Origin: Pinus tabuliformis
Taxonomy: Eukaryota > Streptophyta > Pinopsida > Pinales > Pinaceae
Direction of reading: 5' to 3'
Assembly: GCA_031772625.1 (NCBI GenBank)
Contig: CM062817.1
Location: 891,050,184 to 891,114,183 of the forward strand
Length of the DNA: 64,000 nt
The first letter of the stretch is position 1. The number at the start of each line of letters is the position of its first letter. Below, piece after piece: positions 42,737 through 54,240 of the stretch. The position numbers and the translations under genes are program-made. A model generated the notes under the pieces. It made no database searches, was not told the DNA's origin, and was given only the letters and a program-made list of their open reading frames with translations.

Positions 42737-45382
42737 ATGACAGGGGGGTTTAACAAGAGGGAACCCACCAACACAGTGAGGATTCATCAGCACCCTCCTA
42801 TACTAGAGATATTCACAAGACACAATTGGATGGGTTTCTTTGAAAAATTGAGGGGATATGATGATGAAGTAGCCAGAGACTTTTCTCTCTCCCTCATACC
42901 ATTGACTAGGACCCATGCCACTATTGTGATGAAAGGCCTCTCTATAGAACTCACCCCTGAAATCATAGGTAGAATCACCACCCTTCATTTAGGGATGCCT
43001 TGGAGAAAGGAGGATAAGGGTAACAACCAAATTGCAAAGAAGAAATTCTTTTTAGAAGGAGAGGAGGCAATGGAAGACAAAAATGGGGTCAAAAGAGCAA
43101 GCCTGCCATATCCTTGGAATGAAATTACTTACCACCTTATAAAATATATATCATGTGAAGGTAGGTATAGTGTAGTAGATGAATACCATTTTAGGCTTCT
43201 CCAAGAGTTGAGGTTTGGAGCATACACACCTCCCCAAAATAGACTCAGCATACCCTACTTACTTCTTTAATCAGTGATATATATGAGCATTAAGGTTCCA
43301 GAAGGAAACCATCCACAACTATCCCATCATGGGTTAATTAGATTTATCATAGAAGATTCCCTACAAAACCTTAGACTCCCTATCACATGGGCAACTTTTA
43401 GAGACATGCAGAGAGAGGAAGACACAAAAGACCTTGAGTATGACAAAAGCCCCACTACCAGTGAAAGGGATGAAGAAGAAATAGAGAAGGATGAAGAAGA
43501 AATAGAGAAGTATGAAGAGGAAACAGAGGAGGAAGAAGAGGAAGAAAAAGATAAGGAAAGTGGTGAAGAGACAAAAGAAGATCCAAAGGAGGAAACTGAT
43601 GAACAGAGTGAGGAACTAGAGGGATAAGAATAGGAGAAAGACAAGAGTGAGAAGGAGAATGGAAAAGAGGAGACATAAGAGCAGGAAGAACAAAGGTCTA
43701 AAATGCAAGGCACAGAAGGGGACGAATCACCCAAGGTATCACCAGAACCCACTAAGAGAGAGGCAACAGCTGCCCTCACTGCCCTTAGTACCCCTATCAA
43801 GCAAAAAGGGAAGAGATAGAGGTAAACTCCATTGTACTTTAGGACAAGAAAAAGTACAATAATAAGGTGAGTAAAACCTCAAACTCCCAACAAGGTTCCT
43901 ATTGTCATTGAAGACTCACCAAAATAGCAGTAAAAGAAAGCTCCTCTTATGAAAAATCAAGGAGAAGGATCATCGGGACAAGCCTCTCCCAACTCTCCTA
44001 TCACTTATGTTAGGAGGCCTGTCACTAGATCTACCTCATCAAAAGGAAAAGGCCTCCTGCAAGAGACACAGAAGGACCTACAGGAATTAGAGGCCATCCT
44101 ACAAGAAACTCTGCTAAACCTACAGGAAACTCAGAAATTGGACAAAGAAGGGATCATGCAGCAAGAAACAAAGAAGGAGGATCCAGAGTTGAGGGAACCT
44201 AGTCCTCAACCCAACCTTGACTCCTACTATAGGTTCATTGAAGGGGGTAGGGTCATTCCATAGAAATTTTCCATCCCCTTATTCTTTGAGCTTGAGAAAG
44301 AAAGGGCAAGAACACATAGGTGGATGCAAATAGCCAAATCTAAAGGAGTAGAGGACATAGGTCACATGGAGGAGAAAGTAAAGGAGATGGGCAGAGAACT
44401 GAGCAACCTGAGGGACAGAGAGGCAATGATTAAATCTTAGTTGGAGGCAGAGAATGCATGGTTAACAGGACAACTACAAGAAAGTGAGAGTCAACTGGCA
44501 TCCATGGTCAGTCTATCCTTAGAGGAAATCCAGTGCAGGATGCCAACAAAGTCCTATGCATTTTATCTTAAGGAATAGTGGTTGCAATTCCAAATCAACA
44601 CTCTAGCATAGAGAGGCACTATGCCTTTCCAATATTATAGACAATTCATTGATCTCTGTGAGCAATTCATCTTGGAGGATAGGGCTAAAATGTATGAGTT
44701 CTACCTACATAACTTGGCCCTGACAGATCTGAATGTGTGGGACCCTAATTCAAAACTAGGGGACTTACAGTTGATGGCTTTGGCATCATGGATGAATCAT
44801 GAAGAAGCAAGGGCTACAAAAATGAAGAAAGTAATGGCAAGGGAAGAAACAAAACCCCTCATGATAAGAGCTGAGCAATCAAATCCAATTGCTTTCATCA
44901 GCACCCATAACTTGATTGAAAATCACCCTCAACTTGCACCTAGGTACCTTGTTACCCAAGAACAAGAAATCACACACTTTGAGGACATGTTCAGGCTATG
45001 AGGAGATGAAAGCATGCAAGCTTGCCAAAGGAGATGGAACACTTTGCCCTACAACTTGAAAATCAGAGAGTACCATTCTCCTCAGAGAATGAGAGAAGCA
45101 CTTAACAGAACACCCATGTACAAGCAAGCTCTCCAAAGACTCAAAGTCAATTGGGTTGGCTTCAGACTTAGTCCACCACTGCTCTTATCAACGTTGGAAG
45201 GAAGGAAGGAAGAGGAAGAAAGAAAGTAGTGGGAGGAGATAGAGAGGAAGGAAGGATTCTACGCACAACAAGAGGAAACTACAATAGAAGCATGGGATGT
45301 CAAGGAGGCCACTAGAGCAATGAAAGACATGGATATAGATTGAGTTGCTCAGAGGATGATCAACACTTTCATTAGGGGGTGA
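42737..45382 (+). pseudogene. Element B second ORF (env-position protein), nonsense-riddled
   Basis: One reading frame runs from 42737 to a final TGA at 45380-45382 and is broken by many stops, with similarity on both sides of them staying in frame. The N-terminal region (about 1-180) has FFEKLRGYDDEVARDFSLSL, VMKGLSIELTPEIIGRITTL and HLIKYISCEGRYSVVDEYHF. It resembles the plant transposon-associated domain found in Athila second ORFs (PF20167-like; my recognition, not a search). The middle is extremely acidic (Glu-rich, 43450-43620), then Gln-rich and coiled-coil-like. A C-terminal region around 44620-44800 has QFILEDRAKMYEFYLHNLAL and LGDLQLMALASWMNHE and is related to the same region in element C. 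I see no signal peptide or transmembrane segment. The stop codon abuts the 3' LTR. Confidence 0.75.
45374..45382 (+). promoter_or_regulatory. Polypurine tract of element B
   Basis: AGGGGGTGA directly precedes the 3' LTR start TGATGAGCC. The tract doubles as the last codons of the second ORF and contains its TGA stop. Confidence 0.75.
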
Positions 45383-47478
45383 TGATGAGCCTCATAATTG
45401 GGTAACTATATGGACCTTAATACACCTCCTAGCTTATTCAAATTAACTCTTCTCTTAATTTATTACATGTTTTGATTGTATTTCTCTTAATGAGATGAGT
45501 CAAAGTGAGATATTATACCTAGTGGACTAATGTGCATTGATTGCAGGTTTTGAGAGAAAATCATGGAAATTTTGGCTAACTAAGGGTTGAAACTCAATTG
45601 AGACAAGGAGGAGAGATTGTAGGAGATATATCCTCCTCATTTACTCCTCACTCATTCGAACATCCCTCCACCAATCACGCTAGCTCGGAGTTACAAGCAG
45701 TCAAATCATGGAGATCAAAAGGCAGCCGAGCCTGTGATAGTTAAAGAGCCAGTTTATCTTCAGTTTGGGAGCCAAGCCTCCCTAGATTTAAGGAATTCAT
45801 TAGAGACTCCAGTTGTATAAAAAAGGAGGCATATAGCCTCATTAGGATTCAATTTTTTTATTGTAAAAACACTAGTCATTTTCGAGTTCAAGACTTGTGG
45901 AAGACCTTGTGATGTAATTTTCTGGTTTGATAATAAGAATGAGAATTTCCTTGATCTAGCACTAAGTTGACTCAGAGGGCTGAAACTCTTGGGTTAGGGA
46001 CCAACCTTGGCAGCAAAGCTCCTCTTCTTGTATTTGTATGCTTAGTTGATTTCATAGATTAATGGTTGAATTGTCTTTAACATTATTTCATTGCAAGTAG
46101 TTGTGGATTTGATTTGTTTGCTTCCATTTGTGCCTTACTTCAGCAGAAGCTTAGAAGAGATAAAGGAATATCAAAAGGTTGTCAGTAGGTGGATTTTTCC
46201 TCACTCCTCCCTTCAGGGATCATGACTTGAGGAAGGAACCCCTATGCAACCCAAAAAATATAGAATTATGATTTCTCATGGAATTTAGGCTTTTCTATTA
46301 CTTAGGCCGGAATTTTATTAGTTTGCAAGAATAGGATTTGATTGCCATTTATTCTATCTTCAGTCTTACATTAGATATCATCAAGGTATCATATTATTCT
46401 GCAAGTTTTCCCATGCATGAAATAGGCAGCTAGCTCATGAAATTTTGTTTTCCTTAGTTAATTGAAATCCTTCTTGCTTACATGATTTATGGATAAATGT
46501 CAATGATTGATGCAGTTCAGGAGTTTCAGAAGCATAGAGAGAATTAATTATCAAAAACCTCATTCCAACTTCATCCATCCATGATTATCACCTTCTTTCA
46601 CTAAATCCCCCACCAAATTCATTATTCCATAAGGATACTTCTTCAAGCTTGTTGAGCAAATCCAACCATCTCACAACTCTAGTTTTGAGCTTTGAAGTGG
46701 TCCTAGGCAATCCCTTGCCTCCTTCCATCCACCAACTACCTTCCCTAAGCCTTACATCACCTTCCAAACCCCTCCTTTTGCTTTGGGCTGTATCCTGTAG
46801 GAATAAAGGGGATCCTGTAGGAATTCAGGACATTCTGTAGGACGCATTAGGACATCCTGTAGGTTGACTTGTAGTGGCCTGTTTTGAGGCTGAATTATGG
46901 AAAAGTCCCCTATGAAGCTAGAAAAGGACCCCTACTTGCCTCACAAAGCCTTCTGACGATTCACCATCATCCCTAAGCCACCTACCACATCACCAAAGGA
47001 GCTTAGCTTTCACACTTTCACACAAAAAAGACAAAAAGAAAAACAGAGTTATTTTGTTCATTTACATGCACAACAATAGAAAGTTTGATGTTTTAATTTG
47101 CATGCCTAGGATAGTAGGATTGCACACATGTTAACTTAGCATTCTTTTGAAGCAAAGCCTCTTAACAGTTAATTAGGAGAATGGTGTTTTTAAGCATTTG
47201 ATTTCAGTCTTTTTCCTTACTGCAATAGACAAGGTTTCTTTTAATGTAGATTTCTCTTTTCCTCATTGGTAATCAAGCTTTTTCTGAATCAATAGAAGTC
47301 TACTTTGAAAAACCTTAGTGGTCTATCACCAGCTTAGCAGTGACAAAGAGCGGACCCATCACATTTACTTGTGTATACAGTACTGTCACCTCCAAGTTTG
47401 TACGAACCCTAGGTTGATAAAGTAAAGTTGGTAGCCTCAAGAGTTGTAGCATTCTTGCTGCAATACTGGTGCTCAACA
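45383..47478 (+). repeat. Element B 3' LTR
   Basis: 2,096 bp, starts TGATGAGCC and ends GCTCAACA. It lacks insertion D and so shows the original state of the 5' LTR. A TATA-like TATAAAAAA lies at 45816-45824. CCTGTAGGA repeats lie at 46792-46862. Differences from the 5' LTR are frequent, so the element is old. Confidence 0.9.
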
Positions 47479-48050
47479 CCTGCTGTAAATATGTTTAATT
47501 ATTAGAGAATTGGTGTGGTATTAGTTGATTCATCCCTATTATATCAATGGTGCAAAGTATTTATTGTTACCAAGAATGGATCCCAATTCCATTGAAGTAT
47601 TCAAGACTTGTAAATTGGTTGTTATAGAATAATCAAGGTCTATTTCTAGATGCAATTATGTCTTGGGGAACTATAGATAGGTGTCTCTGTGGGATGGGAA
47701 ACTTGTTATCATTAGTAAAAGTCCTTGAATTGATGAGAGCATGGAATAGGAAGGTTCTTGTTATCTATCGTTCATATTCACTTTGCATTGTGCCAAGGTT
47801 GGGAAGATAATTTGGGAAAAGTGGCCACAGCCGATAGGAGGTGTGGGATGGGAAAATGTTTTTCACCTACCAGCAAAGGAAAGATGAGGGTTCATTCCTT
47901 TCATGAGTGCATTGGCACTATTGATAGAGTCTGGGACAGAATTTCCTTCTGTTGTTAAATAGGAAAGTGTTATTTGCATGGTGTTCCAGGATCTAGTGGG
48001 GTCCATGGCTTAAGATAAGGTGGAGAATGCCACATAGGACATAAACAATG
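47479..48050. other. Gene-free spacer right of element B
   Basis: A short frame at 47758-47958 shows no recognisable domain. No repeats shared with the rest of the window were noticed. It is the right flank of element B. Confidence 0.45.
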
Positions 48051-49236
48051 TGTAACTATGATGTGGCAAGGTGTTTGACATGGCACCTTCTCAGCATGGT
48101 ATGTGGAAGATGGATATGGCCCTTTTGGATGGCCATGTAGCTAGCTTTTGAATAACACGTGGCACCACTTGAGGATGCCATGTGATGGGTGACACCACCT
48201 TGATGTCATAATTAGGTGATGTGGACGTTAAGTTGACATGGAATTAAAATACATGTGGTATAGGTATCATATAGAGTTTGTTGATCCAATGGTTTTGATT
48301 GTGTATCAGGTTTGAACCTATGTGTGCATTAAATATGACATTATGACCATATAAGATCTAATGATGATTGTTCTCTGAGTCTAATGGTCATAATGTGTAT
48401 CAGGATTGAACATGCTCATACATTAATGCCATGACTATCACCTGATATGATAATATGCTTCTAATTTAATGAGAGTGATGTTTGTAGATTTCATGAGGTG
48501 CAAAAATGATCAAGGTTTAAGTAGTGAAGAGTTACCTGATGTGGTTGTCTGAAGGTTCAAGAGTTTGAGACATCCAGGGAAAGTACAAGAGAGAGGAGTT
48601 GAAGGGCCCATATGTGGGTCTAGGCATGTATGCACTTGTAGAGAGGAGTTAGTCTAGAGGTCTAAGGGTTTAGGGAATTTTCCATGTGATAAATGATGGG
48701 AATGTTAGACCTCCCTAATATGGATATAACGTGAAATTTTGACATAACACGCCAAGGGGGAAGACTCGCAGGACCCTAGTATTGGTTGATGTGTCAGGTG
48801 CCATGTGGACTTAGCCATGACCATGTGGGTGCCAAAAATAATGTGGAACCATCTAGGTGAGGTGGGGGTTCCATGTGGGTACCCCATAACAGATCCTTGC
48901 CTATGTGGAAATATTTAAGTAGTGAAACTTCAAATGGCCATAACTTTCAATCCATAGGTCAAATTTTGGGTTCACAAAACTCTATAATAGGTCATTCCTT
49001 CTCTATATAAAACTATCCTCACCTGTATGGATTCATTATTTAACAATGTTTATATCTTTGAAAATATCTCCACAAGCTAAACGAGATGGTGTTATCCAAC
49101 GTGATTTCTACACATTTTGGGTGTGAAGGAATTTTGTAACCCCATATTCATAATAGGACCATGCAGGTTGGGTTAATTGAAGTTAACACCTCCCACTAGG
49201 CTTGGGAAGTCGAAGGGGGTGGGAGGGAGTGTTACA
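48051..49236 (+). repeat. Candidate LTR with TGTAAC...GTTACA ends
   Basis: It starts TGTAACTATG and ends GGGAGTGTTACA, an inverted pair of six bases, and is followed after three bases by TGGTATCAGAGC, an iMet-type primer site. The right edge is well supported by the primer site; the left edge rests on the inverted match alone. The interior is rich in CATGTGG and ATGTGGC words. No partner LTR is seen to the right. Confidence 0.55.
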
Positions 49237-49239
49237 AAG

Positions 49240-49252
49240 TGGTATCAGAGCA
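49240..49252 (+). promoter_or_regulatory. Primer binding site, tRNA-iMet type
   Basis: TGGTATCAGAGCA follows the LTR-like end GTTACA. It is the standard primer start of many plant LTR elements. Internal sequence persists for at most about 500 bp before a different, minus-strand repeat begins. Confidence 0.65.
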
Positions 49253-49769
49253 TCCAGGTTCAACACTTGGACTAGATTGGCTCAAGACTGATGAAATCAA
49301 AGGTGACGATTCTACATTGGACCCATGGGAATAATATTTGGAGCTCTATTACAAAGTGTAGTAATTATGCTAATTGTCTACAATGGGCTATGTATAGAAT
49401 TTTATTGTGGACTTCATGCTACATGTAAGTATTTATTTTGATGTGATTATCATTTTCTAACAGTTATACTATCTTGAAAATGTGAAAAATCATTGAAATG
49501 CAGCAACTGGAATTTATTCTTCTAACTTATTAATTATGCAATTTATTTTTCCATGGAAAAATAATGAATAAATCACATTGCGATTTATTCACAATAAAAA
49601 AATATGTATAAAATAAACTAGAAACTAAGAAAATATATGCACATAGATAAGAAAAATGACACCATTATTTTGAACAAATGTGCTCAGAAAAACCTAATGT
49701 GGGAAAATCGGTACAGTAGATAAGGGTTTTATTATTATTATGTAGCAATGAAAATTATGAGTAAAATAT

Positions 49770-51150
49770 GGATGCAAAACTGGAAATCCTCTCCAAAGGA
49801 ATCATTCGAAAAATTATTAAGGGAAATCTTCCCTTCTCCACAAGCAATCCTACAACAAACTACTCATGGAAACTAGCCCTGGAAATCCTCTATGTAGGCT
49901 TCTGTGTAGCTTGTAAATCAAACTACACAGAACTGCCTCTGAATAAGGTGTCCTACCTATTGCTTCCTCTAGAATCAATTCTTTATCCCTCTTGAAAATT
50001 ATCCTAGCCTTCGACAACTGAATAGACCTCTCCACTGGTCGAATTGAATTGCCTTCTTGAGGCATTGCGAAAGCCCTTCCGCAGCCTCTTGTGGAACAAA
50101 TCGACCTCCTCTAGATGACTCTTTCGGTACTGGAAACCTCCATAAAAATATCTATTCCTACTCCTCTACCTCCGCTACTGATCTCTGGCTCGAATTCTCT
50201 TCCTGATTGAATCTCTAGGAAATTCGAGCTACCAGGATCAGAAACTCAATAGATGTGTTAATCTCCAACACAATATCATGTTCTTATAATCTCTCGTTGG
50301 TGAACCAACAACCATTATTAGATATCAATCGATTGATAAGATCATCTCAAACTCAATCTATGTGAGTTTCTAGAGCATTCTGACTTCTCTCAATTAATTC
50401 CCTTTAATTAATCAATTTCCTTAAGTTAGACTTAGGTATTTTTTAATTATCAATCAATTAATTTAATTGAGCTATCTCTGGGTGTTTTTTCATGAAATGT
50501 TTTCTAGGTTCTATATATCTTGTGTTCCTTAGCCTCTCTTACTAAAGTCAAGACTAGAACACCTATATGATGCTACAAAAACCAACACTCCCTATTAGTG
50601 AGGAAGGTGTTCTCTACCATAACATCTTCCCTCGCACTACTAATGTCTGACAACTATGATAACCTGCCACTTTCCACCAAACTATTGTGCATACTCTGAT
50701 TCATCTGCCACTCTGTAGTTGAATCGTCCTGCACTTGTGTTGCTACCAACAATGCATTGTACCACCCTATACTACTGCCAACATTATAGTGTTCCACCAC
50801 ATATCTCATGTTATTGTTGTTGCTGCAACTACTGCAACTGAGAACTTTGAATCAACTGTCCCTGGACTGACTCTGCAATTGTCTGCTAAGTCTCTAACTA
50901 CAACTAGCCTTTGCACTCTCTATTGAGTATGGTTGTGCCCTAACAAGTTGTGTTCCCCTCAATAACTGAATGTAACTAGTACTATAACTGTCCCTTAGGA
51001 TTTGACTGTGCCATGATGAAACTAATCCATCTAATACTAAATATTCTGGGCCCTTGTAGCAAGGGTAATGATCCATATGAGGAGTAAATTGAAACTATTG
51101 ATGCTCCTTTATGGACCCTGCCCAAATCTCTTCAAATATGGGGTCTAAAT
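49770..51150 (-). pseudogene. Minus-strand coding remnant, left part
   Basis: Read on the minus strand, this continues across element C from 63791-64000. Two coding-like stretches stand out. One, 51076-50894 and its upstream extension, has PHMDHYPCYKGPEYLVLDGLV. The other, 50065-49850, has PVERSIQLSKARIIFKRDKE and SLIYKLHRSLHRGFPGLV. Stops and shifts lie between them, and the middle part is Gln-rich and degenerate. I do not recognise the family. With the zinc knuckle upstream it is most simply a retroelement gag or pol fragment, and I assign no function. Confidence 0.5.
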
Positions 51151-51608
51151 TGTTAGGACCTCATATTGTCTCCTTTTGACCATACATTTGCTATGACGTC
51201 ATCCTTTTTCAACTTATATTTAAAAGTCCTTGTTATTGTTTTAACCCAAGTATCCCAAAGGTACACAATATTTCTTCTCACCACTATATGTTAAATTATT
51301 TTACATATAATTACAGGATCTTCATTATTAACCATTGAATTGATAATTTTTGAATGGTTAAAGAACAATGTGCAGTCCATGTTGCTGAAACTACCTGGAG
51401 ATTGCAAGATTATGTCCATAGTTGTTGAAACAGCAGGAACGATGTGCAAATCTCGTGGCTAAATAGTTGTGATTTGCAGTCTAATATTTGACAGCAACAA
51501 AAGAAGATCACCGAAGGAGCTGCTACACTAGATGTAACGATCATGATCTAAAGACAATATTTTTGTAACAACATTTTGTTAAAGGGAAAACTGACTTCCC
51601 TATTTTTG

Positions 51609-51614
51609 TATAAA
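51609..51614 (+). promoter_or_regulatory. TATA box of element C 5' LTR
   Basis: TATAAA sits about 40 bp before the inverted repeat and is kept in the 3' LTR at 62996-63001. Transcription would be expected to start about 30 bp downstream, close to the hairpin. Confidence 0.65.
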
Positions 51615-51650
51615 GGGTTAAAATAGTACTTACAATGTAATCTATTGTAA

Positions 51651-51684
51651 TAGATGTCTCCTCTTTAAAAAGAGGAGACATCTA
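51651..51684 (+). repeat. Inverted repeat in R region of element C 5' LTR
   Basis: A perfect 16-bp inverted repeat (arm TAGATGTCTCCTCTTT) with a two-base AA spacer, between the TATA box and the poly(A) signal. The same structure is kept without change in the 3' LTR at 63038-63071. Confidence 0.9.
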
Positions 51685-52401
51685 CATTAGAAGGGGATGA
51701 AAAAACAACGAGAAAGGTTGAGTTGAAGGAACATAACTGGAATCTTTTCTTCTCTATAACATGACATATTGATAGATGAATAAAATGTTGTTTTGAACAT
51801 TTCTCTCTAGTTCTTGTTTCCTGGGGGATCTTGTGAGAAGGACAGGGCCCACCTTCATCACAAGATTCACCCATTATATTTCCGTAGTGTATTAAGTGTG
51901 TCTTTCATTCATGCTTTGTTAATAGTCCTATTTACATAATATCATTTTTGCATTATTACTGAAACTCTGTCTTCTTCCCAATTGATTGCTACAATGTTTA
52001 TTTTATCCACAGTTAATTCATGTATGTTGCAATTAAGTTTATAGAGTAAGGTGGCAGCTTGATAATTAGGAGCAGGTGCTGAAGATTCCCGCTCTGGGAA
52101 TAGGGTCCTGTTCTCTGTTACAACATAGCCAGCGCTTTCCTCCGCAGATTGATTCTCTAGATTACTCCTTTTAAGCATTCTTTGGTAGCTGTCTGCAATA
52201 TATTGTTTTTGCTGTAACTCAGAGTGGAGCTTCAATTTTCTTAAGGCAAAGTGTGACCAGTCTTTACTACAAATTTTATTTCTTTTAGGATTGAGTACAT
52301 ATAGTACGTAGTTGCCTTTGAAATAACATATTTCCTTGGGTTGACAATTTATGCAGCACTTTGCTGTTTGAATTAATAAGCAATTAAAGTGACCAACATT
52401 T

Positions 52402-52419
52402 TGGCGCCGTTGCCAGGGA
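52402..52419 (+). promoter_or_regulatory. tRNA-Asp primer binding site of element C
   Basis: TGGCGCCGTTGCCAGGGA begins three bases after the LTR. It differs at one base from the Athila consensus site TGGCGCCGTTGCCGGGGA known for this family, again a G-to-A change. Confidence 0.88.
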
Positions 52420-54240
52420 AGGAAATCATAGATTTTAAAAGCATTGATGATTTTCTTTTAGATATGCAAGATGCATGGGAGGACGCAAGAAAACTAATCC
52501 TACAGGTGGCAAGGGCAAAGGAAGAGGAGGAACAAAAACTTTCATTGATGAGATTATTTCAAAAGCTGAGACTTCTCAGAGGCTAAGAACTTAGAGGCCA
52601 CAGACTCAACATTCTCTCCAAATGGACTACGAAACAGAGGAAGTAGTGGGACCTGAAAGGGTTGAAGAAATAGTAGAACATACCGAGGAACCAGTGGAGG
52701 AAATTGAAGAACCAATAGAATATATTGAAGTTGAGGAACTAGTTCAGGACATTGAGAGTGCAACAGAAAGCACTGAAGAGCAGGCAAGCACAACAGGAAA
52801 ACAACCAGTGGATGGAAACAATGAAGGAATCTTTGGTGGAGGACATGGAAGAGGAGAAGGAAGAGGTGAGAATTCTCTCTCCACCTTGGAATTCCCTATT
52901 GGGGAACTTCCCAGAGGAACAACTCCTATGAAGAATATCCCACTCTTAGCCTTACCTAACTTCCATGGTTTATCCTCTGAAGACCCTGATGAATTTCTTT
53001 TCAAGTTTGATCTATTGTGTAGAAGTTATTATTATGTTAATAATGCTAAAAAATTGAAGTTGTTTCCAGCAAACATTAAAAGGAAATGCACTAAGATGGT
53101 TTATGAGCTTGGGAGGTCATGTGATCACAACATGGGATCGGATGAAGGAGAAGTTTCTGGAAAAATACCAAGACTATTGCCGGACAAGAGAAAAAAGGGA
53201 GGAATTATTCAATATGGTTCATAAGAAGGATGAAAATCTGGAGGACTTTGTGGAAAGACTCCAGTATAATCTGCAGAGATCCGAGCACCCCGATGTAAGT
53301 AAAGATATTCTCAAAACAATATTATTGAAAGGGGTAAGGGATGATTGTTTAGATATGTTAAGTATGCTTGGTAAAGGGGATATATCTAAAGAATCGTATG
53401 ATGAAATCGTTAACCTCTGCAAGAGATGTTCAAGAGGAGCTTTGAATAAATCAAAAAGCAGGGATAATACTTATTCAAGAGTCCAAAAATCAGACAGTGG
53501 AGGAGCAACAAGAGCTGAAATACGTAATCTACTTGAGGAATTCAAAACTGAAATATTAAGTTATTTTTCTTCATAGATCGATACCTTGCAGGTTAAAATG
53601 AAATAAGCAGAGGCAGAAGCCGCGTTGGCCATCTTCTGTCCTAAATGTAGAGAAAAAAAATCTGCTAAGGGAATGTCCATTGGACAAGGTACCAATCTGT
53701 ACCATTTGTGAGAAGGAACATGAAACTCAACAATGCCCTTCTTTACTAGGGATAAAAGTAGCATTGCAACCAATTGAGGAGGAAGCTGAAGTGGGTTATC
53801 TGCTGACACAAAGGAGGCAGTGGCAACCACGAGGACAAGGTACGAACTCTAGTATGCCATTTAATCGTTGGAATAATTATCCTTCTTTTAATCAAGCAAA
53901 TTACCCACCCTTCAACCAAATTCAATACCCACCCTTTAATCAAATGAATTTCCCACCCATGCAGCAAACAAACCCTTCCTTTGTAGACCCTACAATGTGG
54001 ACTCCTTGGCTTCTACATCAATCTTATTTTAATCAATTGAACCCAAACTGGAGAGCTCAACAAACTCCGTTCCCAAGCCAATTTCCTCAGTTCCAACAAA
54101 AACTTTCTCTCTTGTCAGGTACTCCACTGAATAATCAAATAATGAAACCCCAGCTGCCTGTACAACCGAACCCTAACCCTAATAATAATAAAGTTGTGCA
54201 AGTCATCGATATTCAAAACTTGCCTACATCTCCTGTGCAG
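52420..54240 (+). pseudogene. Element C gag, frameshifted
   Basis: Structural polyprotein. The leader region (52420-52590) has helical, charged codons. The main frame begins near 52622 with a Glu-rich N-terminus, then a Gly/Arg-rich patch and the gag core: PLLALPNFHGLSSEDPDEFL, FDLLCRSYYYVNNAKKLKLF. A frameshift near 53095 moves to a second frame with MSLGGHVITTWDRMKEKFLE and ILLKGVRDDCLDMLSMLGKG (to 53576). A stop and another shift precede paired zinc-knuckle motifs (FCPKCREKK near 53634, then CTICEKEHETQQC at 53698). A Gln/Asn/Pro-rich tail follows, ending in the IHLRSGRVVE motif near 54250. Confidence 0.88.

Larger units (their letters stand above)
30912..47478 (+). mobile_element. Element B: Athila-type Ty3/gypsy retrotransposon, decayed
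   Basis: Direct LTRs (30912-35290, with an insertion, and 45383-47478) enclose a degraded tRNA-Asp primer site, gag, protease, RT, RNase H, integrase, a 1.9-kb spacer and a second long ORF. The gene order with integrase after RNase H is Ty3/gypsy. The Asp primer, the DLGA protease box and the extra 3' ORF are typical of Athila. Without insertion D the element is about 14.2 kb. Flanking bases are CTTGT (30907-30911) and CCTGC (47479-47483), which look like a target duplication with two C/T differences. All ORFs carry stops or shifts. Confidence 0.9.
51151..52398 (+). repeat. Element C 5' LTR
   Basis: It starts TGTTAGGACC and ends GACCAACA. A TATA box (TATAAA) lies at 51609-51614, an inverted repeat at 51651-51684 and a poly(A) signal AATAAA at 51779-51784, so U3, R and U5 can be placed roughly. 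It pairs with 62537-63785. Confidence 0.95.

Noticed and set aside
43327..43800. 157-codon Ser-rich minus-strand ORF
   Set aside because: It is the antisense of the Glu-rich stretch of B's second ORF; GAA/GAG codons give TTC/CTC runs on the other strand.
49770..51150. Endogenous virus origin of the minus-strand remnant
   Set aside because: A zinc knuckle with a basic tail occurs in both retroelements and pararetroviruses, but I see no RT, movement-protein or coat motif that I can assign with confidence.
52389..52586. 65-codon ORF across the end of the element C 5' LTR
   Set aside because: Its start lies in the LTR and it crosses the primer site. Only the later part may be gag leader coding, and the apparent ATG is accidental.
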